Positions 33,669 through 42,040 of a stretch of DNA of 64,000 nt are shown one piece after another. Source of the stretch: Luteibaculum sp964627445 (GTDB taxonomy: Bacteria > Bacteroidota > Bacteroidia > Flavobacteriales_D > Luteibaculaceae); the NCBI GenBank assembly GCA_964627445.1, contig CAZVJF010000003.1:62001-126000 (forward strand), written 5' to 3'. Positions within the stretch are counted from its first letter, which is position 1. The number at the start of each line of letters is the position of its first letter. The notes beneath the pieces are model-generated. The model saw only the letters and a list, made by a program, of their open reading frames with translations, had not been told where the DNA came from and did no database searches. The translations under genes and the position numbers were made by a program.

Positions 33669-36053
33669 ATGCGCCTACTTCTACATATTATTTGGCTTCT
33701 ATTGCCATGTTCTTTGTTTGGGCAATCCCTAATAAAGGTGGTAGACGCCAAAACAGAAAGCCCCATGGCTTTTGTGCACCTAGTTACCAAGGGCACCGAA
33801 ACCCACGGATACAGTACAGACATCAATGGGCAAGCACGGGTTTCGCTCCAAGGGGTTTCTCAGATGACCTTCTCTTATATAGGTTATGTAAAAAAGACGA
33901 TCTCGGTTTCACAAATTCCGCAAGACGGAGTGATTCGCTTGGAGCAGAAAACACAAAACCTCAACGAAGTAGAAATTCTTCCGGGAGAAAACCCAGCACA
34001 CCGCATTATTAAAAACTGCACGCGCAACAGTGCTCGCAACAATCCGGAGAAGCTAGACAGCTACCGCTGTAGCATACACAGTAAAACCACCTTTGATGCC
34101 CTGGCATTTAGCGAGTACGATCAATTATCTAAAGACAGCGTGCTTCGCGGAGGTTATATGCTGATTACAGAGAGTATTAGCGAGCGCAAATACCAAAGTC
34201 CGAATAAAGTTTCTGAAAAGGTACTTGCCACGAAGTTTTCGGGTTTAAAAAACCCCATGTTCGCTGCTTTGGCTACAGATTTGCAGCCTTTTTCCTTTTA
34301 CGAAACCTACATACCCGTATTTGAAGAAACATACCTCAACCCTATTTCTCAAGGTGCCACAAAAAAATACCTGTTTCAACTTCAAGATACCTTGTACGAG
34401 TTTGGAGATACCACCTTTGTGATTAGCTACCAACCCCGTTCGGGTAAAAACTTTACGGGTTTGCAAGGCAGTCTGGCAATCAATAGTGGCAAATGGGCTC
34501 TGCGCAACATCATTGCCACTCCGCAAGACTCGGGTTTTGTGTTTTTTAAACTACAGCAGCAGTATCAAAAAGTAGATACTTCCTGGTTTCCAGAGCAGCT
34601 CAATACATACATGCTTTGGAATATGGAAACGGATTCTACGGCCTTGGAGGTAGACACCAAAAGCTTTATCAAAGACATTCAAATAAATCCTTCGTTAAAC
34701 CGGCAGGACTTTGGGCTTTTGTCCACTGCCATGGCAGATAGCGCTGCCCAGGTATCGGAAACGTTTTGGGATAACCAGCGCAGTATTACGCTTACTCCAA
34801 GAGATAGCATTACCTACCACATTCTCGACAGCATAGGCGATAAGTACCACTTTGATCGGTGGTTCAACAGCTTTCAATATTTAAGCCTGGGACGCTATCC
34901 TATAGGACCGGTAAACCTTATGCTCAAGCACCTTTGGCGTATCAATGAGTTTGAAGGAAACCGCTTTGGTTTGGGGCTTATTACGAACGATAAGCTGGTT
35001 AAAAATGTAGGTGTGGGTGGATATTTTGGTTATGGAACGCGAGATAACCAATGGAAATATGGTGCTTTACTGGAATATACCTTAGACCCATCCTACCAAA
35101 CCCAGCTAAAAATACGGCTGTATAATGACATCATAGAGCGGGGCAGGCTGCTGCTGAATCGCAATCCCCTACTCTTTACCAGAAATGGGTTGCGCGAGAT
35201 CCTTAGTGCGCAGTTTAATCGCGTTGAGGGCTACGAAGCTTCTTTTTCATCGCGTATTTCTCGCAGTTTTAGCGGGAGCTTTCGGTTTCGCTCCGCATGG
35301 TTGAGCGAGGCGTACACCTCAGAAATCGATGCAGAAGGTACACGGATTCCGTTTCCCACAGAAACCTTTCGCCTGGCCGATATCTCGGTAGGCTTAAAAT
35401 TCAGCTTTAGGGAGAAGCTGGTACAAGTGTTTAACCAAACGGTAAGCGAAGGATCTGAATACCCCACAGTGCAATTCCAGTATCATCTAGCACGCCCAGA
35501 GTTGGGTAGCTCTTTTTCCTACCAATCCTATTATTTTGCGGTTTCAGACCAGTTTAAACTCCGCAATTTGGGTACTACATCCCTTACCGCAGAACTGGGG
35601 TATACCGATAGCCGCGTGCCTCCTTCCTTACTAAACTCGGGCTTTGGTAGCAAAATCGGCAACGGCGCGGCCTTTCTTACCCATGGGTATTTCCAAACCA
35701 TGCAACCCTATGAATTTAGTGGAGACCAATACATCAACATTTTCCTAAAGCACCAATTTGGTAGCTTGTTATTTAAAGCCAACAATTTTGCCCCTAAAAT
35801 CAGCCTGGCCCACAACGCGGGTTATAGCGCATTGGCTCAAATACCAGCGCTGGGAAATGGTACCCTGCAGGCCACACCCAACTGGTTTACCGAGGGCGGT
35901 GTGGTTATAGATGACATCCTGCGCATCAAATATTTAGATATGATGTATATAACGGCAGGAGCGGGTGTGTTTTATCGCTACGGAGCCTACCAGCTACCCA
36001 ATACCACAGACAACTTCACTGCGGTTATCAGCATAGGTTTTGCCACCCGCTAG
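33669..36053 (+). CDS. DUF5686 outer-membrane protein with carboxypeptidase-regulatory-like domain
   Basis: A 794-aa protein. Signal peptide (LLLHIIWLLLPCSLFGQ), then a CarboxypepD_reg-like domain (VVDAKTESPMAFVHLVTKGTETHGYSTDINGQARV), a conserved DUF5686 middle (ENPAHRIIKNCTRNSARNNPEKLDSYRCSIHSKT), and a long beta-strand-rich C-terminal half (about 400-794) that should form an outer-membrane barrel. The role of DUF5686 is unknown. It lies 36 nt after the racemase gene and could belong to that operon. It overlaps the convergent gene by 4 nt. Confidence 0.83.
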   Translation: MRLLLHIIWLLLPCSLFGQSLIKVVDAKTESPMAFVHLVTKGTETHGYSTDINGQARVSLQGVSQMTFSYIGYVKKTISVSQIPQDGVIRLEQKTQNLNEVEILPGENPAHRIIKNCTRNSARNNPEKLDSYRCSIHSKTTFDALAFSEYDQLSKDSVLRGGYMLITESISERKYQSPNKVSEKVLATKFSGLKNPMFAALATDLQPFSFYETYIPVFEETYLNPISQGATKKYLFQLQDTLYEFGDTTFVISYQPRSGKNFTGLQGSLAINSGKWALRNIIATPQDSGFVFFKLQQQYQKVDTSWFPEQLNTYMLWNMETDSTALEVDTKSFIKDIQINPSLNRQDFGLLSTAMADSAAQVSETFWDNQRSITLTPRDSITYHILDSIGDKYHFDRWFNSFQYLSLGRYPIGPVNLMLKHLWRINEFEGNRFGLGLITNDKLVKNVGVGGYFGYGTRDNQWKYGALLEYTLDPSYQTQLKIRLYNDIIERGRLLLNRNPLLFTRNGLREILSAQFNRVEGYEASFSSRISRSFSGSFRFRSAWLSEAYTSEIDAEGTRIPFPTETFRLADISVGLKFSFREKLVQVFNQTVSEGSEYPTVQFQYHLARPELGSSFSYQSYYFAVSDQFKLRNLGTTSLTAELGYTDSRVPPSLLNSGFGSKIGNGAAFLTHGYFQTMQPYEFSGDQYINIFLKHQFGSLLFKANNFAPKISLAHNAGYSALAQIPALGNGTLQATPNWFTEGGVVIDDILRIKYLDMMYITAGAGVFYRYGAYQLPNTTDNFTAVISIGFATR

Positions 36054-37219
36054 CTGGGCAGTATGTCTTGCTCACGCAGAATCGTGGTTACCATGGGGTT
36101 ATAAAATTCCCAGAAAAAGCGTTGCCGATCTAATGCTGCATTGGAGTACAGCAATCCACGAACCCAGTGAATTTTCTTAAAATGCGATGCCCCATAGGGT
36201 ACAATGTTATCTGTAAAATCGGCACAGAAATACCAGGTTTTCCCGTGGCGGGATTTAATAATAGCCGGAAAAGTCTTGGAGATTCCCATACTCTTAAACA
36301 AGCTATCGCCACGCGAGGTGGTATTAATGGAAAAGCGCCCCATGCTCACCGCATCGGTTAAATCGCGAGGGTAGGTTACCTCAAACCAGTAGGGATAGTC
36401 GATTTGCTCTACCGTACCGTATTGAGCCGCAAAATCTTCGGAAACTTCCAAGCTGGGCATCGCATTAGCTACCAAACCAAAATCGGGGTCTAAGACTTCT
36501 ATTCGGTTGGATTCATTGACGAACACCAACCCTTTGCCCTCGAAGGGCCATTCCCCACCATGTTGGCGTATGTACCCTTGCACAAGCCAGCGTGGTAATT
36601 CTTCGTTTTTAGCCGTGTCCAATTCGTCAAAGTAGCGCCCGGTCCAACCCGTCCAGGCCACATTGAGTAATTGCTGCGCCCGAGTGCGTACATAGCCTTG
36701 AGTTGGCGATGCGAAGGTGTTGAACTCGGCATACACCGGTTTGTCCTGTGCTACCACCCGCTCTAATACCTGGAGCTCATTTCTACGCATGCCGCCATAA
36801 ATAAGCGGAGAATGCTCGGTTTGATATTTCTTTAAAATCCACTCGTTGTAATACACGCCATAGGTATCGGCTATATAAAGCAAGTCGGTATGGTTGGCAA
36901 TGGAATCGAGCTGTGCTTCCGTGTAAAAGTCCCAGTCGCGCCATTTTGCTTTGGGATGGTCGCTGGGGTCAAATCCCCAATAATCGGTTTCAAAAGAATA
37001 AAAAGCATCGTCTTGAGGACGTGTAACGCGCTGGTAGTGCAAAATCCAATGAAACGCTTTGTGCTCTAAATACTCTGCATTGGGAACCGTTTTATCGATA
37101 ATGGTAACCTGAACCGGATGGTTGGGGCTTAAATACCACCACAGATACGACCACAGCGGTGCAAAAATTAACAACAGAATAAAAAATCCAATGATTCTAG
37201 ATAACCATTTAGATACCAT
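36050..37219 (-). CDS. Membrane-anchored protein of unknown function
   Basis: A 389-aa protein with one N-terminal transmembrane helix (about 9-28, GFFILLLIFAPLWSYLWWYL) and a large extracytoplasmic domain rich in Trp, Tyr and Asp. Striking segments: FETDYWGFDPSDHPKAKWRDWD, DLLYIADTYGVYYNEW, GGMRRNELQVLERVV, DKPVYAEFNTFASPTQGYVRTRAQQLLNVAWTGWTGRYFDEL. The pattern of conserved acids and aromatics would suit a carbohydrate-active enzyme, but I cannot name a family. No other gene is coupled to it; the 99-nt gap upstream shows no exact promoter box. Confidence 0.6.
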   Translation of the reverse strand: MVSKWLSRIIGFFILLLIFAPLWSYLWWYLSPNHPVQVTIIDKTVPNAEYLEHKAFHWILHYQRVTRPQDDAFYSFETDYWGFDPSDHPKAKWRDWDFYTEAQLDSIANHTDLLYIADTYGVYYNEWILKKYQTEHSPLIYGGMRRNELQVLERVVAQDKPVYAEFNTFASPTQGYVRTRAQQLLNVAWTGWTGRYFDELDTAKNEELPRWLVQGYIRQHGGEWPFEGKGLVFVNESNRIEVLDPDFGLVANAMPSLEVSEDFAAQYGTVEQIDYPYWFEVTYPRDLTDAVSMGRFSINTTSRGDSLFKSMGISKTFPAIIKSRHGKTWYFCADFTDNIVPYGASHFKKIHWVRGLLYSNAALDRQRFFWEFYNPMVTTILREQDILPS

Positions 37220-37318
37220 AGCGTTGACCTGGTTATATTAAAACTAAAGCAACAAAGAATATGGGTTACCGCGAGGCAAAATGACTAGAATCAAACCCCT
37301 GAGTGCTGCGAATAGCGG

Positions 37319-38518
37319 CTAGTACGCAAATAAAGTTGCTGCGGCCTCTTTACCTGCTTCATTGATAAAAGTGGTTTGTGTGGTTTTGGCTTCGCTAATG
37401 GGTAGCCCTTGCTTAGCGTACTGGCAAAAACCGAGATCTAATTTGCGCTCATCTACCGAAACAATCACCTGGTCTTGCAGCGCTTTGTATTGAGCCTGCC
37501 ACACCAAGCCCCAACGGGTTTTACCCCCGTAAAAACTAGCACTCACAGGCCATCTTTTTTGAGGTATTTGGTTGGAAACATCGGCATAAGGCACGCAGTA
37601 CATCCGTTTTCTTTTGTAATCAACAGTAACGGCTGCATAATCTAAAACAGCAGCTCCCAATCGGGCTTCCTTTACATCTCCCAAACTGGTGGTAACTACG
37701 TTCTTAAATTGCATACCTGCCACATCCACAGTTTCATATCGGGCCCGCTGGTACTGCCTTTTCATGGTATTTCCAAATAGCGCTATTTCTGGATGGTACC
37801 CAAAAGCAGCCTCTACTTCGGTAACAATGCCATACTTCCGCAAAGATTCTAGGTGATCGTTGGTGGTACTCAACAAGGGCATCAACCCGGTATCAAAAAT
37901 GACACGTTCTTGAGCCTTGCCATTTACTTGTACCAAAAAGGAAGGAGCACTGTACTTCGCTTCTAGGGTAATATCGAAACCCTGGTCCTGTTTTAAGTCC
38001 AGTTTAAAAATATCATCGGTAAGGATTAAGGCGCTGTGCTGCTTGTCGATGTGCAGTACCACATTGCGCAATACGTTACTTCCGATAATGCCGTCTACCT
38101 GAAAACACGTAAGCATGGGGTTTTCATCTTCGAGCACTACCGCCGGTATATTTCGAAAATTGGCTCCCCCCATCTCGATATTATCCAGGGAGCATAAAAC
38201 CCGGTTTTCATTTTGGTTCAGGGCATCGCGCATGGGAACCTCCGCCACAATGCGCTGATTTAATTCGTAAAAAACCGACTCCGAAATGGCGGTGCTAGTG
38301 CCCGTGGCTAATAAAAACCGCTTGCTTTTACCGTTTACCCTGGCCGAAATAATTATTTTACCGTGGTCCGATTCAAATGGCATCTCAGCAAAAAATGCCT
38401 CATCTACATAACCCCCTTCATTGTATATACTGGTAATGGACTCCGAACACCGAGTCTGGATTAATGCTAAAATAAGGCAAGCCCCTATACGCAATCCCTT
38501 CGCTAATTGTTGACGCAT
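37319..38518 (-). CDS. Retropepsin-like aspartic protease homologue with a degenerate first active site
   Basis: A 399-aa secreted protein with two retropepsin-like halves, expected to bring one Asp each. The second motif is intact (VIFDTG, Asp209). The first reads FLLATGTS (Ala71) where DTGxS is expected; the codon is GCC, one base away from GAC. The protein could dimerise, act with a single Asp, or be inactive. An N-terminal hydrophobic segment (IGACLILALIQTRC) acts as signal; its Arg before Cys24 is not a normal lipobox. Its start overlaps the end of the alpha/beta hydrolase gene by 16 nt. Confidence 0.72.
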   Translation of the reverse strand: MRQQLAKGLRIGACLILALIQTRCSESITSIYNEGGYVDEAFFAEMPFESDHGKIIISARVNGKSKRFLLATGTSTAISESVFYELNQRIVAEVPMRDALNQNENRVLCSLDNIEMGGANFRNIPAVVLEDENPMLTCFQVDGIIGSNVLRNVVLHIDKQHSALILTDDIFKLDLKQDQGFDITLEAKYSAPSFLVQVNGKAQERVIFDTGLMPLLSTTNDHLESLRKYGIVTEVEAAFGYHPEIALFGNTMKRQYQRARYETVDVAGMQFKNVVTTSLGDVKEARLGAAVLDYAAVTVDYKRKRMYCVPYADVSNQIPQKRWPVSASFYGGKTRWGLVWQAQYKALQDQVIVSVDERKLDLGFCQYAKQGLPISEAKTTQTTFINEAGKEAAATLFAY

Positions 38519-39180
38519 GCCCGTTTTGCTATTTCTTGGTTTATAATCTCGCTAATGCCCTTGGCACCCGAAATTATAAGAAAGTGCGATCCCTTGAGCA
38601 CATAGTTGGGCGATATCATATTTTCTACCGGAAAAAGCTTGTCTTTATCTCCGTGTATCTGAATGAGATTGTCCTTCGTCACCGATTTACGCTGCCACCC
38701 CGTTATTATCTTCATGCTGCGCTTAAAAAATTGAGCGCTCGTGTTTTCGTAAAAGCCTTTAAAGTAAACCTGATGCCTCGGATTTTTTATTCCAACCGCT
38801 TTCTTTACCAGATTGAATGGTGGTTTAAAGAAGCTGTCGGGCATTTTCCATAGGAAGGGGTTATTGCGTAAGCTGCTCATCCACATGGGTAAATCTGCAC
38901 TGCACTGCACCGAAGATACCAGCACTGTAAACAAGGGGTTGCACTGGTGGTGCAACTCAGTAGCCAACATACCACCAAAAGAAACTCCTAAAAAAGCATA
39001 GGGCTCTTGTGGATTAAAATCTTGGAATAAACGCCTGGCGTATGAAGCCATGTCATCCTTTGGGTCGGGCACCTTCCACGGAATGGGCTTTAATTGGGCA
39101 TGTAACCTCAGGTACTCAAAAATCTTTTCATCGGTGCCCAAACCGGGCAAGGCGTATATGGTTAGTGGCTTATCGCTCAA
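38503..39180 (-). CDS. Alpha/beta hydrolase
   Basis: A 225-aa cytoplasmic alpha/beta-hydrolase: nucleophile elbow GVSFGG (Ser67), acid in IQIHGDKDKLFP (Asp178 or Asp180), and His199 in KGSHFLI. PGLGTDEKIF near the start supplies the oxyanion region. The first codon is TTG at 39180 (reading MSDKPLTIYALPGLG), overlapping the upstream gene's end by 11 nt, so translational coupling is likely. Both neighbours in this overlapping set are hydrolase homologues lacking catalytic residues. Substrate unknown. Confidence 0.8.
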   Translation of the reverse strand: MSDKPLTIYALPGLGTDEKIFEYLRLHAQLKPIPWKVPDPKDDMASYARRLFQDFNPQEPYAFLGVSFGGMLATELHHQCNPLFTVLVSSVQCSADLPMWMSSLRNNPFLWKMPDSFFKPPFNLVKKAVGIKNPRHQVYFKGFYENTSAQFFKRSMKIITGWQRKSVTKDNLIQIHGDKDKLFPVENMISPNYVLKGSHFLIISGAKGISEIINQEIAKRACVNN

Positions 39181-40489
39181 AAGTAATACGTTTGGAACCC
39201 TGCGTAATTACCAACTCGTTGTAGTTGTCACCCGTTAATTTATTAAACGTAACGCTTACTCCATAATTTGGATAGGTAAAGCGCTGGTCGGAGGCGGGAA
39301 ATAAAGGAAAAGGCGCCTGGTCCTCCATGGTTAGCAGTAGGTGTCCATCCACCAAATCGATTTCCAATTTGTCTTTTCCCTGCCGGTTTTTCCATAGGCC
39401 TGTGTATCGGACCGCTTCTCCCCCTTTCAACGTTCTGGGAGCTATTTCTGGATCATAAAAATCCTCGCCATCCAAAAGCAGGTCTAAATTGCGTACCACG
39501 GCTTCTAAGTTGGTATTTACCCCCTGTGCACAGATCGTGATCGTTCTTAGGTTTTCGGGCTGCACTACGGCTATAATTCTACTGCCATTGATGGCACCTT
39601 CCCACCCCCAAAAAATTTTATTATTCAGGGTGTATCTCCGCAGTAAATTGGCATCGCTTTGTTGATCTTGCATGTACTCGGCTGCCTGGTTTGGGTGGAA
39701 ATATTTGTATTGAAAAACAGCAGACATTACCGCAGCAATATCCTTAGCCTGCATGAGGGCTCCACCCGAGGGACCAATAAAGCTACTGTTGACCAGTGGA
39801 GCACTGCTCCAGGATCCGTCATCATAACGAAACGATCCGGCTTGATTATTACTTGGATCGGGCAGTTTACTTTTTAAACAGGTACCAGCCGTATTGCCTT
39901 CTAACAAATAGGTGTTGTACAGCGTAGCAATATCTTTTCCCGTTACGGTCTCTAGCACTATAGCAAGCAATACAGCATTGGAGTAGCTATACGCTCGTTG
40001 AGTGCCGGTTTCAAACATGGGAGGTACAGTTTGTATCAGTTTAACCAGCTCGCGGTTTGAATGCCACTTTTGTGAAAGCCCTACATAGGCTTCCAGTGCC
40101 ATATAGTCTCCAATACCCGAGCTATGATCTAATAGTTGCTGTACCGTTATGGTGGTATCCCACGTAAAGGCAGGTAGAATACCAGAAATAGAGTCATTCG
40201 GATTTAGATGGTTATTTTCTACCAGCTGCTGGGCCACCAGCTTGGTAAACAAGGCGCTAAATGTACCTAAGGGGTAAAAAGTATATTCGTTGGCCAGTTT
40301 GTTGGCTTCCTCTGGGTGCAGTGGCCCTTGGGCTCCTGTATAAACCAGTTTACTTTGCTCGGTTATAGCAACCGATGCCATCAAGTGGTCTTTTTGGTAA
40401 AGGCGGTAGAGGTAGTCATTAATCTCTTCTCGTTGCGCAACCATACTGATGGGCAACAGAAGAAAGACGAGTAGTTGGTGGTATTTCAC
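39170..40489 (-). CDS. Beta-lactamase-fold serine hydrolase homologue, catalytic residues missing
   Basis: A 439-aa secreted protein of the beta-lactamase/PBP4-like family. GTG at 40489 gives a good signal peptide (MKYHQLLVFLLLPISMVAQ), and a TTG-N18-TATTTTTA-like promoter lies just upstream. The usual G-S-x-S-K is G-T-F-S-A (75-79), so both the nucleophilic Ser and the Lys are gone. The YxN motif survives as YSN (169-171), and the HGG-type third motif reads GWEG (294-297). It is therefore probably a binding protein rather than an enzyme. It overlaps the alpha/beta hydrolase by 11 nt. Confidence 0.75.
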   Translation of the reverse strand: MKYHQLLVFLLLPISMVAQREEINDYLYRLYQKDHLMASVAITEQSKLVYTGAQGPLHPEEANKLANEYTFYPLGTFSALFTKLVAQQLVENNHLNPNDSISGILPAFTWDTTITVQQLLDHSSGIGDYMALEAYVGLSQKWHSNRELVKLIQTVPPMFETGTQRAYSYSNAVLLAIVLETVTGKDIATLYNTYLLEGNTAGTCLKSKLPDPSNNQAGSFRYDDGSWSSAPLVNSSFIGPSGGALMQAKDIAAVMSAVFQYKYFHPNQAAEYMQDQQSDANLLRRYTLNNKIFWGWEGAINGSRIIAVVQPENLRTITICAQGVNTNLEAVVRNLDLLLDGEDFYDPEIAPRTLKGGEAVRYTGLWKNRQGKDKLEIDLVDGHLLLTMEDQAPFPLFPASDQRFTYPNYGVSVTFNKLTGDNYNELVITQGSKRITFER

Positions 40490-40535
40490 GGTTTTCTTCA
40501 ATCTGGGGTGCCGTAAAAATAACAGAATCGTAATA

Positions 40536-41504
40536 GTGTCAAACAAAGAGTGCATAGGAATACTGCTTCCCTTTAAAAATGAGGGTAAGCATTTGCAATC
40601 GTGTCTAGAAAGCATTGCCCGGCAGAGCTATTCCAATTTTCGAGTTGCTATGGTAGACGACCACAGCTCGGACCACAGTACGGACATCGCTAAAAGCATG
40701 GTCTCCAAAGATGCGCGCTTTCAATATTTTGAAAACCGTGGTCAAGGGGTTGTAGCGGCCTTAAAGACCGCAGCGCAGCAATTGGACACAAAATACATTA
40801 GCCGTATGGATGGCGATGACATCATGCCACCCTACAAGCTAGCCGCTCTAAAAACAGCGGTGAAACCCAATGTCCTTGTTTACGGCAGCGTTCGTTATTT
40901 TGGAAAGGTCACCGAGGGCTACCGAAAATATGAGCACTGGCTAAATAGCATACTGCACAAAAAGCAGTGGAAGCAAGAAATGTTTAGAGAATGCGTAGTG
41001 CCCGCCTGCGCCTGGATGATGCTAACCGAAGATTTTAAGCGCACCGTGCACTGGGAGCAAATACAGCTCCCCGAAGACTATCATTTACTACTACAGTGGT
41101 TTACGGGAGGACTACAGATTCGTGCAATACCCAACATGGTACATTGGTGGCGACACCATAGCAACCGGACCTCTTTAGTGCATACAGGCTATCAAATTAC
41201 CGCCTTCACCGCACTGAAGTGGAGGGTTTTGCAAGAGCACTATCTAGCACCAAACACACCACTGGTATTGTGGGGACGCGGCCCCAAACTAAAGGTTCTG
41301 AAAACCTGCCTGGGAGAAACAAAACAACCTGTTTTAGAAATTAGCGATATGAAAAGGGCGGAAGAAAAGCTGAGCAAGCATCTATTGCATATACCCTCAA
41401 CAGTGGTGCTTTCTGTAGTGGGAAGTAAGAGCGGCATGGAAGCCAGCCGTAGCCTGTTCCTACAACTTGGGTTACAAGAAAATCAGAGCTTCTTTTTTCT
41501 GTGA
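40536..41504 (+). CDS. Glycosyltransferase family 2
   Basis: A 322-aa GT-A-fold glycosyltransferase. From a GTG start at 40536: IGILLPFKNEGKHLQSCLESIARQSYSNFRVAMVDDHSSD, then the metal-binding acidic motif MDGDD in YISRMDGDDIMPPYKL. The later MVHWWRHHSNRTS region is typical of GT2. No transmembrane helix is seen, so it acts at the cytoplasmic face. GTG is inferred because the earlier in-frame sequence overlaps the divergent gene's promoter. The 3' end overlaps the convergent gene by 22 nt. Confidence 0.87.
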   Translation: MSNKECIGILLPFKNEGKHLQSCLESIARQSYSNFRVAMVDDHSSDHSTDIAKSMVSKDARFQYFENRGQGVVAALKTAAQQLDTKYISRMDGDDIMPPYKLAALKTAVKPNVLVYGSVRYFGKVTEGYRKYEHWLNSILHKKQWKQEMFRECVVPACAWMMLTEDFKRTVHWEQIQLPEDYHLLLQWFTGGLQIRAIPNMVHWWRHHSNRTSLVHTGYQITAFTALKWRVLQEHYLAPNTPLVLWGRGPKLKVLKTCLGETKQPVLEISDMKRAEEKLSKHLLHIPSTVVLSVVGSKSGMEASRSLFLQLGLQENQSFFFL

Positions 41505-42040
41505 ATCAGCTCCTTGTTGAGGAGGGTTACTAGTCCTTTGCGTTCTTTTTCGGTGAGCTGGCGGCCAAAAGAAATGTCCTTTCCCTGATAGGTAAAGCGC
41601 AGATACTGCGCACCTTTGACCCAAAAACTGTTATTCAGACTCTCTACAATGTTGGTTTGCTTGGGCATGTCGGCTATAAAGCGCTCTATGTTTTCCAAGT
41701 AAAACTCCTTGGGAATGGTACGACCAAAAACTACTTCTTTCAGCACCAGCCTATCGTCCTTAAATTTTAAGCTTTCAAAACCTCCTCTGCGCCACAAGTA
41801 CACTTTGCCAATTTTAAACTCATAGTAGGCCCAAAAGCTGAGCAATATGCCGATATACATTTTTAGATCTCGGTTGTAATCACCAAACAACTGAAAAATG
41901 AAATAAGCCCCACAGGCCGTCCAGCATATCAGCCATATCAGCAATAAAATTTCTTTGCTCTTTTCTACTGTGGCAGCAATCACCACAGAAAATACCTGGT
42001 CTTTTTTCTGGTACGATATACGGTCTCCTATAAACTTCAT
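41483..42040 (-). CDS. Small membrane protein of unknown function, coupled to bshA
   Basis: A 185-aa protein with two adjacent transmembrane segments (about 31-52 and 59-75) between cytoplasmic ends; the C-terminal 90 residues (YLWRRGGFESLKFKDDRLVLKEVVFG...) may form a PH-like or YcxB-like beta domain. I do not recognise the family. Its ATG overlaps the bshA stop (ATGA), so translation is probably coupled to bshA. The 3' end overlaps the GT2 gene on the other strand. Confidence 0.6.
   Translation of the reverse strand: MKFIGDRISYQKKDQVFSVVIAATVEKSKEILLLIWLICWTACGAYFIFQLFGDYNRDLKMYIGILLSFWAYYEFKIGKVYLWRRGGFESLKFKDDRLVLKEVVFGRTIPKEFYLENIERFIADMPKQTNIVESLNNSFWVKGAQYLRFTYQGKDISFGRQLTEKERKGLVTLLNKELIHRKKKL

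Noticed and set aside
39178..39185. TACTTTTG box just before the alpha/beta hydrolase start
   Set aside because: It lies within the coding end of the overlapping upstream gene and is better explained as chance plus translational coupling.
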